Of a DNA stretch of 64,000 nt, positions 25,411-34,305 are shown one piece after another. This stretch comes from Desulfobotulus pelophilus (GTDB taxonomy: Bacteria > Desulfobacterota > Desulfobacteria > Desulfobacterales > ASO4-4): contig NZ_JAPFPW010000005.1 of NCBI RefSeq assembly GCF_026155325.1, forward strand, positions 62,001 to 126,000, written 5' to 3'. Numbering within the stretch: the first letter of the stretch is position 1; each line of letters opens with the position of its first letter. Below the pieces are notes generated by a model. The model did no database searches and was not told the DNA's origin. It saw only the letters and a program-made list of their open reading frames with translations. A program made the translations under genes and the position numbers.

Positions 25411-27108
25411 ATGACAAAGTGGATCCGCTGGCCAGGCCTTGTGGCTTTTCTGGTGATAACCGGTCTTCTTGTGGCGGGAACGGTTTTGTTTTCCGGCCCT
25501 CTCATTGCAAAGGGAGTGGAGTTGGCAGGTACCCGGATTGTGGGGGCAAGGGTGGACGTGGCCAGTGCAAGGCCTGGTCTGTTTCCTCTGGGACTCAGGC
25601 TCTCTGGCATTGAAGTGACGGATCCGAATGAGCCCATGACCAATGCCATTGAGATTGCTGGCATCCGTATGAAAATGGACGCAAGTGCACTGATGCTTGG
25701 CAAGGTAGATGTGAGAGAAATGGCTGTGGAAGGTATCCGCATGGGAACACCACGCAGGGTATCCGGTGCCCTGCCTGAGAAAAAGAAAGAGGAGAAGAAA
25801 AAAATGACCGTTCCTTCGGTCATGGACCGTCTCCCCATGCCGTCTATGGAAATTCCCGATGTGTCTGTCATTCTGGAGCGGGCGTCCCTTGGATCTCTGG
25901 AAGAAGCGGACAGGCTGGAAAGAACTCTGCGGGAAGAATATGAAAGATTTGAGCAAAGGCTCCGAAACCTGCCCGATGCCGATGACTTTGCGGCCTACAG
26001 AACGCGCATTGAAGATCTCAGAAAGGGAGGGGGACTTGCCGGTGTTTTGGCAGGGGCAAGGGAGCTGCGGGAGATCAAGGTCGATGTGGACAAAGATATG
26101 CTGGCCTTGCGCCGTGCCAGACAGGAAATGGAAGAGAGCGTCGCTGACCTGCGCAGGCGGATCCGATCCTTGAAAAATATGGCCACAAATGATGTACATG
26201 AGCTTGTGAGTCGTTACGGAATTTCCAGTGAAGGACTCAGCAACATGACAGGGCTCCTGTTGGGACCCGAGTGGGAAGCCCATCTGAGGAAGGGGCTTGG
26301 TCTGTACCGACGGGTGGAGCCTTTGCTTAGCAGGGCTCGTGAACGGGAAAAGAAGCCGGAACCGGAGAAACCTATGCGGAGAGAAGGCACAGACATTGTG
26401 TTTGCCGAAAGTCCTCTCCGGCCGGATTTTTTGATCCGGAGAGCCACGCTTTCCCTTGAAATTCCTGCGGGCAGCCTGAAAGGAAGTCTCCGCAATGCAA
26501 CGGCACAGCAGCCCATGGTGGGAAGTCCCATGGAGCTGGATTTCAAGGGTGATCAGCTTTCCGGTCTGGAAAGTATCGGGGTGCAGCTTGTGTTTGACCG
26601 CGTGACTCCGCAAGTCCCTGCAGATCATTTCTGGCTGGGAGGAAAAGGTTGGCAGCCCGGTGCCATGGGTAGCGGTGATCTTACTTTTCTCGCAGACAGA
26701 GCTGATTTTACATTGGATTTGCAAAACCGAAGCGGAGTTTTGAAGGGCAGGGTAGAACTGGATTTCAGCGGAGTGAGTTGGGAGATGGCAGATTCCGGGG
26801 ACAGTGTACGGGCTGCTGTGGCTTCAGGCCTGAGAGGAGTGGATCGTATTGCTGTGGAAGCGGATTTGACCGGAACCCTTGAAAAACCCAAGCTCAGGAT
26901 CTCTTCCAGTCTGGACACTGTTGTGAGGGAGGCTGTTACCAGAGCTGCCAGAGAAGCAACGGAAGCTCTGCGTATCCGTCTGACTGAAGAGGTGCAGGCC
27001 CAGACGGATGAACGGATCCGGGAACTGGAAAGGCAGCTTGGTGGGGTGGCAGGCCTGAGACAGATACTGGATGAACGTCTGAACCTTGCAGGACGGCTGA
27101 ATATCTGA
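25411..27108 (+). CDS. TIGR03545 family AsmA-like envelope protein
   Basis: A 565-residue protein with a single N-terminal membrane anchor (WPGLVAFLVITGLLVAGTVL) and an AsmA/TamB-like beginning: GARVDVASARPGLFPLGLRL and the repeated strand pattern I-E-I-A-G-I-R-M. The middle (about 150-320) is a charged coiled coil, and the last 50 residues form another amphipathic helix. It matches TIGR03545 and is paired with TIGR03546. AsmA-like proteins bridge the periplasm and move lipids; that role here is inferred. GGGAGG precedes the ATG. Confidence 0.82.
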   Translation: MTKWIRWPGLVAFLVITGLLVAGTVLFSGPLIAKGVELAGTRIVGARVDVASARPGLFPLGLRLSGIEVTDPNEPMTNAIEIAGIRMKMDASALMLGKVDVREMAVEGIRMGTPRRVSGALPEKKKEEKKKMTVPSVMDRLPMPSMEIPDVSVILERASLGSLEEADRLERTLREEYERFEQRLRNLPDADDFAAYRTRIEDLRKGGGLAGVLAGARELREIKVDVDKDMLALRRARQEMEESVADLRRRIRSLKNMATNDVHELVSRYGISSEGLSNMTGLLLGPEWEAHLRKGLGLYRRVEPLLSRAREREKKPEPEKPMRREGTDIVFAESPLRPDFLIRRATLSLEIPAGSLKGSLRNATAQQPMVGSPMELDFKGDQLSGLESIGVQLVFDRVTPQVPADHFWLGGKGWQPGAMGSGDLTFLADRADFTLDLQNRSGVLKGRVELDFSGVSWEMADSGDSVRAAVASGLRGVDRIAVEADLTGTLEKPKLRISSSLDTVVREAVTRAAREATEALRIRLTEEVQAQTDERIRELERQLGGVAGLRQILDERLNLAGRLNI

Positions 27109-27121
27109 ACCGGGTCCGATT

Positions 27122-28747
27122 CTATTCTCCTTTTGCAATACTTTGGGCTGCATGGTGTGCCGTCAGAATGGCTCCCCCCAGAAACGTGCCTTCCAGTGCC
27201 CCCCTGCCATGCATGTTGCCACCGCCGAAGCCGGCGGTTTCACCTGCTGCAAAGAGGCCGGGTATGGGTTTGTCGTGCATATCCAGTACCCGGCTGTTCA
27301 GATCTGTCCGGATGCCGCCAAGGGATTTTCGGGTGAGGATGAAGGTGCGGATGGCCATAAGAGGGCCTGCCGCAGGATCGAGAATCTGTTGGAAACGGCA
27401 GGTGCGCATCCGGTCACCCCGGTATTTTCGGGTGATGGCAATGCGCCTGAGCTGATCATCCGTAAAAAAGGATGGCCCCCACTCAATTTGACGGTCATAG
27501 GCCCGTACGGAATTTTCCATGGCTTTCATATGGATGGGAACTTCCGGTACTTTCTGCTGCATCTTTCGGCCAAGTTCCGTCAGGGTGGGGGCTGTAATGA
27601 TCTCATCGGATTCCCGGATGAGCCGGTCTGTGAGTTCTCTGTTGCCGAACAGCAGTTCCCGGATCATGCGGAAAAATTTTCTGTAACGGAAAGCCGTCAT
27701 ATAATCACAGCCCGATACGGCCAGCTCCCGCAGGGCGATCTTCCGGTTGAGAAGCAGCCATGAAAAGGGTTCTTCCTCCCGGCACAGTCGTTCGACAAGA
27801 TAGGCCGTATCCGTATAGCCCATCAGGGGCAGGGGGCCGATGCGTTCTCCTTTGGCGTTGAGCCAGAGGGCCGATCGTGGTGGTACAAGGCTTAATCCCT
27901 GATTTTCCACAAGGCTTTTCGGGTAGGGAATGCCTGCCGCATAGTGCCACTGCCGGTCCGGATGATCCAGTCGGGCACCGACGGCTGTTGCGGCATCATG
28001 GATGCGTCCGTCCGCAAAACGATGACTACCGTTGAGAAGTCTGGAAGGGATAGTATGCAGATGAGAGGGCCAGTGTTGGCGGACCCGTGATAAATTTCCC
28101 CCGCAGAGGCCGCCGGCGGCGAGTACAATTCTGTCCGCATGGGCTTCAAAGGGGCGGCTCGTCGTTTCCATATGGCCTGTGCAGCCAGCAATCTGACCAT
28201 CGTGCATGAGAAGATTTTCCACGCGATGACCGAATCGGAAGCGGAGATTACGGCGGTGGGGGTGGGTATCCAGTGCCTTGATAAGGCATTCGATAATGCG
28301 GTAACCCGTTCCCCAGGCGATGTGCCATCTGGGCAGGGAGTTGGCTGTATGCAGCATGCCCCGTTCCGGCCAGTTGACAACGGGCAGAAAGCGGATGCCA
28401 AGTTCCGTAAGGAAAGAGTAGATATCCCTTTCTGAATGTTCCACGTAGCGCTTGGCCCAGGCTCTGGACCATTTTTCCTCCCTGCGGAAACGGGCAACCC
28501 GTTTCCAGTCTTCCCATGCAATTTCTGGCGTATCCGGGATTCCCATGCGTTTTTGGAGGGGGGTGTCCACGGCACAGATGCCACCGAAGGATTCCTTGGC
28601 AAGTCCTCCCATTTTTTCTTCCCTGTCTCTGTCCAGAATGAGAAGAGAAAGGCCACTGTCCAGAAGCTTGAGTGCTGTAACCAGTCCGGCGATGCCTCCG
28701 CCGATAATGATCACGTCTGTCTGATAGGAAGGTGCCGGAGCAAACAT
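27122..28747 (-). CDS. FAD-binding dehydrogenase (flavocytochrome c/3-ketosteroid dehydrogenase-like)
   Basis: A 541-residue flavoprotein of the fumarate reductase/ketosteroid dehydrogenase superfamily. The FAD motif is DVIIIGGGIAGLVTALKLL near the N terminus, with RIVLAAGGLCGG in the middle and the C-terminal FAD-clamp GLFAAGETAGFGGGNMHG, ending GTFLGGAIL. It resembles the putative FAD-binding dehydrogenases of the PRK12834 type, whose substrate is not established. It has no signal peptide or heme motif, so it is likely cytoplasmic. Its stop is 14 bp from the convergent TIGR03545 stop. Confidence 0.85.
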   Translation of the reverse strand: MFAPAPSYQTDVIIIGGGIAGLVTALKLLDSGLSLLILDRDREEKMGGLAKESFGGICAVDTPLQKRMGIPDTPEIAWEDWKRVARFRREEKWSRAWAKRYVEHSERDIYSFLTELGIRFLPVVNWPERGMLHTANSLPRWHIAWGTGYRIIECLIKALDTHPHRRNLRFRFGHRVENLLMHDGQIAGCTGHMETTSRPFEAHADRIVLAAGGLCGGNLSRVRQHWPSHLHTIPSRLLNGSHRFADGRIHDAATAVGARLDHPDRQWHYAAGIPYPKSLVENQGLSLVPPRSALWLNAKGERIGPLPLMGYTDTAYLVERLCREEEPFSWLLLNRKIALRELAVSGCDYMTAFRYRKFFRMIRELLFGNRELTDRLIRESDEIITAPTLTELGRKMQQKVPEVPIHMKAMENSVRAYDRQIEWGPSFFTDDQLRRIAITRKYRGDRMRTCRFQQILDPAAGPLMAIRTFILTRKSLGGIRTDLNSRVLDMHDKPIPGLFAAGETAGFGGGNMHGRGALEGTFLGGAILTAHHAAQSIAKGE

Positions 28748-28965
28748 AAAGCGAGTCCTTGGTACGGTTGGAAGGAATCAGTCTGGCATACCGGCCGGAT
28801 GCGGCGAAAGACCGATATCCCTTGAACTGGAAATATCATGACAAGGTCCGTATGTCTCTTTGTGGACTGACAATTTTGAAAAAAGGGACTTTTCATGAAG
28901 AAAAATAAGGATATGGTTCACGCTGCCCCATTGCTGTGCTATTGTCAACCGGTTTTGAGGGAAGA

Positions 28966-28992
28966 ACGGCCCGTCTTCTGCAGGCGGGCCGT
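28966..28992 (+). repeat. GC-rich hairpin in the leader of the YkgJ-type gene
   Basis: ACGGCCCG (28966-28973) pairs perfectly with CGGGCCGT (28985-28992). The hairpin lies 30 bp upstream of the start codon at 29023. No T tract follows. It could influence translation or mRNA stability; no known leader motif was recognised. Confidence 0.4.
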
Positions 28993-29022
28993 GGCGTATG
29001 GGCAAGCAAAAAGGCGGGAGCG

Positions 29023-29586
29023 ATGTGGGAAACGGTTTTTATCAATTACAGAACCCTTGTTCAGCGGGTGGAAGAAAAACTCGGTGAAATCCGTTCCGGC
29101 GTGGGAGATTCGATGGCCTGCCGGAAAGGTTGTGATGGTTGCTGTCGGCATATTTCCATCTTTATGGTAGAGGCCTGCTGGCTGGTTCTGGCCCTTGAGG
29201 CCCTTACCGGGCCTGAAAGAAGCCGAATCCGGGAACGGGCCCGGCATGCGGATCCCGAAGGATGCTGCCCGTTGCTGGAAGAGGGCTGCTGTGTTTTGTA
29301 TGCAGCCCGGCCCCTGATCTGCCGGACCCATGGCTATCCCATACTGGTTGAAGAGGGGGGGGATGCTTTTCTCGATTGTTGCCCTCTGAATTTCACGGAC
29401 AATCTTGCGGAGATGCTTCCTTTTTCCCTTTCCCTTGATTCTCTGAACCGTATGCTCTCGGCCGTACATACCCTTTTTATGAAGGAAAGCCCCATGGTAG
29501 ATCGCGCTGTACCGGACAGAATGAGTATTGCCGAAGCTTTGCTTATGGATTGGGAATCATGGACTTGCGGAAGCATGCAGCGTTAA
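29023..29586 (+). CDS. YkgJ-family cysteine cluster protein
   Basis: A 187-residue protein with the zinc- or iron-sulfur-binding Cys pattern of the YkgJ/CxxCxxCC family: CRKGCDGCC near residue 35, then CCPLLEEGCCVLYAARPLICRTHGYP (split here as CCPLLEEGCCVLY and RPLICRTHGYP), and a final DCCPLNF. The metal site is clear; the biological role of the family is not. The ATG at 29023 has GGCGGGAG upstream and is preferred to an earlier in-frame start. The next gene follows after 88 bp. Confidence 0.85.
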   Translation: MWETVFINYRTLVQRVEEKLGEIRSGVGDSMACRKGCDGCCRHISIFMVEACWLVLALEALTGPERSRIRERARHADPEGCCPLLEEGCCVLYAARPLICRTHGYPILVEEGGDAFLDCCPLNFTDNLAEMLPFSLSLDSLNRMLSAVHTLFMKESPMVDRAVPDRMSIAEALLMDWESWTCGSMQR

Positions 29587-29674
29587 TGTTATTGTTTTTT
29601 ATAGAAAAAGTGAGATCCTATGCAGGTTCTTCCGTGTGTGGGAAAGCTTGCTGCCTGCTGAAGGGAAGGAGTCA

Positions 29675-30865
29675 ATGAAAAAGGAAGTTGTCGTAAGTGA
29701 GAAGGGGGCCGGAGCCCTACATCGCCGTCACCCATGGGTATTTTCCGGTGCCATCCGTGAGGTAAGGGGTTATCCTGCCCTGGGTGATACGGTGGACATT
29801 ATTGATGAAAAAAATAACTGGCTTGCCAGCGGAGCCTACTCACCTTCCTCCCGCATTCGGGTCCGGGTGTGGACCTTTAGCCCTTCGGAAAAAGTGGATG
29901 CGAATTTTTTTGTCCAGAGAATCCAGTCGGCTGCCATGGTACGGGCTGGTCTGTATCCCAATGGTTCCGTAACGGCTCTCAGGCTGGTGGCCGGTGAGGC
30001 GGACGGGCTGCCTGGCCTGATTGTGGATCGCTATGACAGGGTGGCTGTCTGTCAGTTTCAGTCCGCTGGGGTGGAGCGATGGAAAGGTGCCATTGTGGAG
30101 GCACTGGCACGGCTTCCCGGTATTGAGAGTGTCTATGAACGATCCGATGCTTCTGTGCGGAAAAAAGAAGGGCTGTCTTTACAGACCGGCCTGTTGTATG
30201 GACCGGAACCGCCAGAAATGATGGATATTCAGGAAGGGCGCGTTCGCTTCCGTATAGATATCCGTTCCGGCCATAAAACCGGCTTCTATCTGGACCAGAG
30301 GGAGAGCCGGGCAAGGGTGATGGGCTGCAGTAACGGCATGCGGGTTCTCAATGCCTTTTCCTATACAGGCGGCTTCGGCATTGCCGCACTGGTGGGCGGT
30401 GCATGTTCCGTTGTCAATATGGATACCTCCCGGCCGTCTCTGGATATGGCCGAAGTCAATGCCCGTCTGAACGGGTGCTGTCCGGACAGGATGGAAAATG
30501 TGGAGGGAAACGCTTTTCAGCTTTTGAGGGGCTTTCGCAGTGATGGACGTCTTTTTGACCTTGTGGTTCTGGATCCTCCTAAATTCGCTGAATCCAGAAT
30601 ACAGCTGCCGAAGGCGGCCAGAGGATACAAGGATATCAATATGCTGGGTATGCAGGTGCTGGCTCCGGGTGGCCTCCTGTTCACTTATTCCTGTTCCGGT
30701 GCCATGGAGCAGGATCTGTTTCAGAAGATTGTAGCGGATGCCGCCCTGGATGCAGGTCGGCAGGGACGGATTCTGAGAAGAATGGAACAGGGTCCGGATC
30801 ACCCCGTTTCTTTGAATTTTCCCGAAGGAAACTACCTGAAAGGTTTGATGATACAGATGGATTAG
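29675..30865 (+). CDS. rlmI: Class I SAM-dependent rRNA methyltransferase (RlmI/YccW-like)
   Basis: A 396-residue methyltransferase with an N-terminal PUA domain (HPWVFSGAIREV), an EEHD-like middle (GLIVDRYD) and a Rossmann catalytic domain: SGHKTGFYLDQR, motif I NAFSYTGGFGIAAL and the catalytic VVLDPPKFA. RlmI methylates C5 of a cytosine in 23S rRNA, usually m5C1962 in Escherichia coli numbering; exact specificity here is inferred. AAGGAG precedes the ATG at 29675. It is followed by purB. Confidence 0.88.
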   Translation: MKKEVVVSEKGAGALHRRHPWVFSGAIREVRGYPALGDTVDIIDEKNNWLASGAYSPSSRIRVRVWTFSPSEKVDANFFVQRIQSAAMVRAGLYPNGSVTALRLVAGEADGLPGLIVDRYDRVAVCQFQSAGVERWKGAIVEALARLPGIESVYERSDASVRKKEGLSLQTGLLYGPEPPEMMDIQEGRVRFRIDIRSGHKTGFYLDQRESRARVMGCSNGMRVLNAFSYTGGFGIAALVGGACSVVNMDTSRPSLDMAEVNARLNGCCPDRMENVEGNAFQLLRGFRSDGRLFDLVVLDPPKFAESRIQLPKAARGYKDINMLGMQVLAPGGLLFTYSCSGAMEQDLFQKIVADAALDAGRQGRILRRMEQGPDHPVSLNFPEGNYLKGLMIQMD

Positions 30866-30993
30866 CTTCGGGTTTTCCTGTCTGTCATGGGAGATATGCT
30901 GCGGTGGTGTCTGTGGCATGCCCGCGGGACTGGCCAGGAAGCGCCGGATGGAATGTCGAAAAATGCCTTGACCATTTTCATAAGGATACCGCT

Positions 30994-32364
30994 ATGGAAC
31001 AGATTTGTGCTTTGGGTGTGCTGGATGGCCGTTATCGCAGGCTTACGGAAGATCTCCGGGATATTTTTTCTGAATATGGACTGATCCGGCACCGGCTGGT
31101 CGTAGAACTGCGCTGGCTGCGTTTTCTTGTGGAACACCTGAAGATTGTGGATATTTCGGATGAAGATCTGGATCGCATCGAGGCCATTGGCTCCTCGTTC
31201 ACGCCGGAAGAAGCTCTGAAGGTGAAAGCTATTGAGAAGACCACCAATCATGATGTGAAGGCCGTGGAATACTATATCAAGGAAAGGCTGGATGATCTGG
31301 GGCTCGGTGCTGTCCGGGAATGGACCCATTTTGCCTGTACGTCTGATGACATCAATAATACGGCCTATGCCCTGATGCTTCAGGCGGGCAGGGACTATAT
31401 TCTGAATCAGGCACAGGAGGTTCTCACAGCCATTGAAACCCTTGCCCGGACGGGCCGCTGTGCGGCCATGATGAGCCGTACCCATGGTCAGCCTGCCACA
31501 CCCACTACCATGGGTAAGGAGATGGTCAATTTTGCCTGGCGCATTCGCCAGGAAATGGAAAGCCTTTCCTCCGTTCGTATCGGAGCTAAAATGAATGGAG
31601 CTACGGGAAATTTCAATGCCCACATGGCCGCTTTTCCGGGGGTTGACTGGATTCGGGCTTCCGGTATTTTTCTTTCGCAGTATCTCGAGGTGAGTCCTGT
31701 TCTCTATTCAACACAAATTAACCCCAACCACAGTATCGCTCAGGTGCTGCATGCCATGGTACGCATGGCGGGTGTTCTGATGGATCTGGACCGGGACATG
31801 TGGGGATACATCAGCCTGGGGTATTTCCGCCAGCGTCTTAAAGAGGGAGAAGTGGGTTCGTCTACCATGCCTCATAAGGTGAATCCCATTGATTTTGAAA
31901 ACGGTGAGGGAAACCTGGGCATAGCTATGGCCATGATGGAGCATATGGCAGCCAAGCTGTTGCAGAGTCGTTTTCAGAGAGATCTGACGGATTCCACGGT
32001 TTTGAGAAATATGGGAGCCCTTTTTGGTTATATGACCATAGGATGCAAGAATACTCTGAAAGGCCTGGGCAAGGTGGCTCTCGATCCAGATCGGCTGAGA
32101 GAGGATCTGGAAGCCAATCCTGAACTTCTTGCGGAACCTATTCAGACGGTGATGCGGGTGTATGGTGAAGAAAATCCCTACGAGAAACTGAAAGAGCTGA
32201 CCCGGGGGCATCGAATTCAGCTGAAAGATTTTTCCCGTCTGATCGATTCCCTTGAAAAGGTTCCGGAAAAGGCGAAAGAGGAAATGCGGCAGTTGACTCC
32301 TGCCGGTTATACGGGGCTGGCCGTTTCTCTGGTGGATCATTATTTTGCGGAGTATGGTGGATAA
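30994..32364 (+). CDS. purB: Adenylosuccinate lyase
   Basis: A 456-residue enzyme of the fumarase/aspartase superfamily that works twice in purine synthesis, releasing fumarate from SAICAR and from adenylosuccinate. The fumarase signature GSSTMPHKVNPIDFEN with the flexible catalytic loop is visible, as are TSDDINNTAYALM and RTHGQPATPTTMGKE. Length and layout follow the Escherichia coli-type long form. The ATG at 30994 has TAAGGA upstream; a longer in-frame start exists at 30904 but adds unrelated sequence. Confidence 0.95.
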   Translation: MEQICALGVLDGRYRRLTEDLRDIFSEYGLIRHRLVVELRWLRFLVEHLKIVDISDEDLDRIEAIGSSFTPEEALKVKAIEKTTNHDVKAVEYYIKERLDDLGLGAVREWTHFACTSDDINNTAYALMLQAGRDYILNQAQEVLTAIETLARTGRCAAMMSRTHGQPATPTTMGKEMVNFAWRIRQEMESLSSVRIGAKMNGATGNFNAHMAAFPGVDWIRASGIFLSQYLEVSPVLYSTQINPNHSIAQVLHAMVRMAGVLMDLDRDMWGYISLGYFRQRLKEGEVGSSTMPHKVNPIDFENGEGNLGIAMAMMEHMAAKLLQSRFQRDLTDSTVLRNMGALFGYMTIGCKNTLKGLGKVALDPDRLREDLEANPELLAEPIQTVMRVYGEENPYEKLKELTRGHRIQLKDFSRLIDSLEKVPEKAKEEMRQLTPAGYTGLAVSLVDHYFAEYGG

Positions 32365-32461
32365 AAAACAGCTTTTACTTCAATTCCGGGCCTCTTTTGC
32401 CGATACTGTTAAAAAAGTCTTTTTTACGGCAACCACTTATGGTTCGTAACGGAGGAATCCG

Positions 32462-33460
32462 ATGAAAAAAAGCTGTCTTCCGGGGCTCATTCTGACAGGC
32501 CTTTTTCTGATGCAGGCCGTACCGGCCTTTTCCGAAGCTTTGAATACGCTGGTAGTGCTCAGGGATGGTACTCGTATTCAGTCTTCCGCCTATCATATCC
32601 CTGCGGATTATACGGAAGAAGGCCTGCTCAGACATGATTCGTCCGTTCGTGTGCGGGATCTTCAGCTGTCTGCTTTTCGTTTTACCAGAGAAGGGCAGCG
32701 TTTTTTTGTTCCTTTGGAAGAAGCCCGCCGCAAATTTGCCAGTGTGGAGCTGCTCAGTGTGCCCGGATCTTCTTCCCACGGCAGTCTTGTTATGAAGATT
32801 ACTCCCATTCAGGGAGAGCCTTTTGATGTGCAGCAGGGTGCGCTCATACGCCATGTGGGGGATGAGTACCCGGCTTTTGAGATGGAAGTCGAAAAATATG
32901 TGGCTTCTGAAGATCGCTGGCAGCGGAACTATCTGGCCTGGAAGGATGTGAAGGAGATTCATTTTAAAAGACTGCAGCCCGTTGAGAAGGATGAAAAGCC
33001 GGAGGAAGAAGAGAGGGTCCTGGTGGGTACTCCTTTGACGGGGGATGGGCATTCCGTGGAAGTCCTGACGGAGCTGCTGCTGGCTATGGTACAGGCGGGT
33101 AGAAGTGGCGGTCGTTTGAGCTTTGATGTGCGATTTGATGTGAATGCGGCTACCCTGCGTCCGGATTCCCGGAACGTGCTGGACCGGCTGGGGGCTGCCC
33201 TTCGGGATCCCCGCCTTGCGGGAACCCGTTTTCGGCTGGGCGGACATGCGGATACCACGGGTCAGGCCGCTCATAACCTGAACCTGAGCCGCAGAAGGGC
33301 TGAATCCGTCCGCAGCTATCTGGTGCAGCAGGCCGGCATTGAAACCTATCGTCTGGAAGCATCCGGATATGGAGATACCCGGCCGGTGGCAACAAACCGT
33401 ACGCCCGAGGGAAGGCAGTCTAACCGCAGGGTGGAGATTGAGTTTCTGCCGCCCGGCTAG
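32462..33460 (+). CDS. OmpA-family peptidoglycan-binding protein
   Basis: A 332-residue secreted protein: signal peptide (LPGLILTGLFLMQAVPAFSE), a middle region of about 200 residues without clear similarity, and a C-terminal OmpA-like domain. The domain begins with SFDVRFDVNAATLRPDS and has GHADTTG, NLSRRRAESVRSYL and SNRRVEIEF, with the Asp and Arg that grip diaminopimelate. It should tether the outer membrane or a periplasmic complex to peptidoglycan. AACGGAGGAATCCG precedes the ATG. Confidence 0.88.
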   Translation: MKKSCLPGLILTGLFLMQAVPAFSEALNTLVVLRDGTRIQSSAYHIPADYTEEGLLRHDSSVRVRDLQLSAFRFTREGQRFFVPLEEARRKFASVELLSVPGSSSHGSLVMKITPIQGEPFDVQQGALIRHVGDEYPAFEMEVEKYVASEDRWQRNYLAWKDVKEIHFKRLQPVEKDEKPEEEERVLVGTPLTGDGHSVEVLTELLLAMVQAGRSGGRLSFDVRFDVNAATLRPDSRNVLDRLGAALRDPRLAGTRFRLGGHADTTGQAAHNLNLSRRRAESVRSYLVQQAGIETYRLEASGYGDTRPVATNRTPEGRQSNRRVEIEFLPPG

Positions 33461-33481
33461 CCGTATGTGACATCCGGGGAA

Positions 33482-33510
33482 GGGTCCGCCAAATATTATG
33501 ATGCGGACCC
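33482..33510. terminator. Convergent hairpin between the OmpA gene and the TOPRIM-like gene
   Basis: GGGTCCGC (33482-33489) pairs perfectly with GCGGACCC (33503-33510) around a 13-base loop. It lies in the 97-bp gap between two convergent genes. No T tract follows on either strand, so it is a weak or Rho-assisted terminator. Confidence 0.5.
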
Positions 33511-33557
33511 GTATAAACAGCCGGTATTCACGCCGGAGGGGTATTTCACACGGAAGG

Positions 33558-34232
33558 TCAGCGGAAGCGGGCCATGGCCGAAAGATCGGATGGGTGGAGG
33601 TCTCCGTCCAGAATGCCTCCCACAAGCCCTTTGTCCGGCAACCAGAAGGCTTCCGCCATCCGTCCTCTTTCCCTGAGGCCTGCGAGGATGGCCCGGTTTT
33701 CTTCATTGGCGGGTGCCACAAGGCGTATCCGTCCGAAGTCTGAAAAATCGATGGAAGCAGCCTGAGGACTTATGGGAACGGCCATGACAGCCGTTGAGCT
33801 GTCTTTTTCCTGTATCAGGCGGAAGGCGTCACCGTCACTGAGGGTAAGCAGCAGACCCGGACCTTTTCCGGAAACCATGGGGGCTGTCGCGCTGCCTTCC
33901 AGCAGGAGAAGACTGCCATCGGGGCTTAGGATGGAAAGGCGGAGCAGTTCCTGTTCCTGAATCCATGGAAGAAGGAGACCCCGGGGGAGATAATATTTCT
34001 CATCACCCCGTTCTTCTCCCAGCCACAGGGCTGTTTTTCGGAACATGGACCGGAAGTTCCAGCCCAGATAGTGATCCTGAGCAAAGGCAAGGGAAAATCC
34101 GGCTCTGTGCAGCCATGTCAGGGGTTCTTCCTTGTGTTTTCCCCACATCTGGGCACGGCAGCGTGCAAGAAAAGCTGTGGCCTGATGCTGCCAGTTTTGG
34201 GCTGGCCGGGATTGATCCGCAGAGTAATCCAT
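33558..34232 (-). CDS. Hypothetical protein resembling a degraded phage-type primase/TOPRIM module
   Basis: A 224-residue protein. The order WLHRAGFSLAFAQDHYLGWN, YYLPRGLLLPWIQ, LLRLSILSPDGSLLLLEGS, TAPMVSG matches from memory the region of mobile-element primase-like proteins leading into their TOPRIM domain. In those proteins the next segment has a catalytic Glu (VVVESELDA type); here it reads LLLTLSDGDAF, and no DxD motif follows where expected. It is therefore probably not an active primase. It lies 73 bp after the RNase II/R gene on the same strand and may be cotranscribed. No strong ribosome site was found. Confidence 0.5.
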   Translation of the reverse strand: MDYSADQSRPAQNWQHQATAFLARCRAQMWGKHKEEPLTWLHRAGFSLAFAQDHYLGWNFRSMFRKTALWLGEERGDEKYYLPRGLLLPWIQEQELLRLSILSPDGSLLLLEGSATAPMVSGKGPGLLLTLSDGDAFRLIQEKDSSTAVMAVPISPQAASIDFSDFGRIRLVAPANEENRAILAGLRERGRMAEAFWLPDKGLVGGILDGDLHPSDLSAMARFR

Positions 34233-34305
34233 ATAAAAACCCGGTTTGGTTGGGTGGTCAGGAGACCTGCCGAACGGAATGCAGGAAAGGAAGCCTCAAA
34301 ATCAG

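Noticed and set aside
25378-26724. 448-codon minus-strand ORF opposite the TIGR03545 gene
   Set aside because: It is antisense to a well-supported gene, and its His/Pro/Phe/Ser-rich composition is that of a shadow frame.
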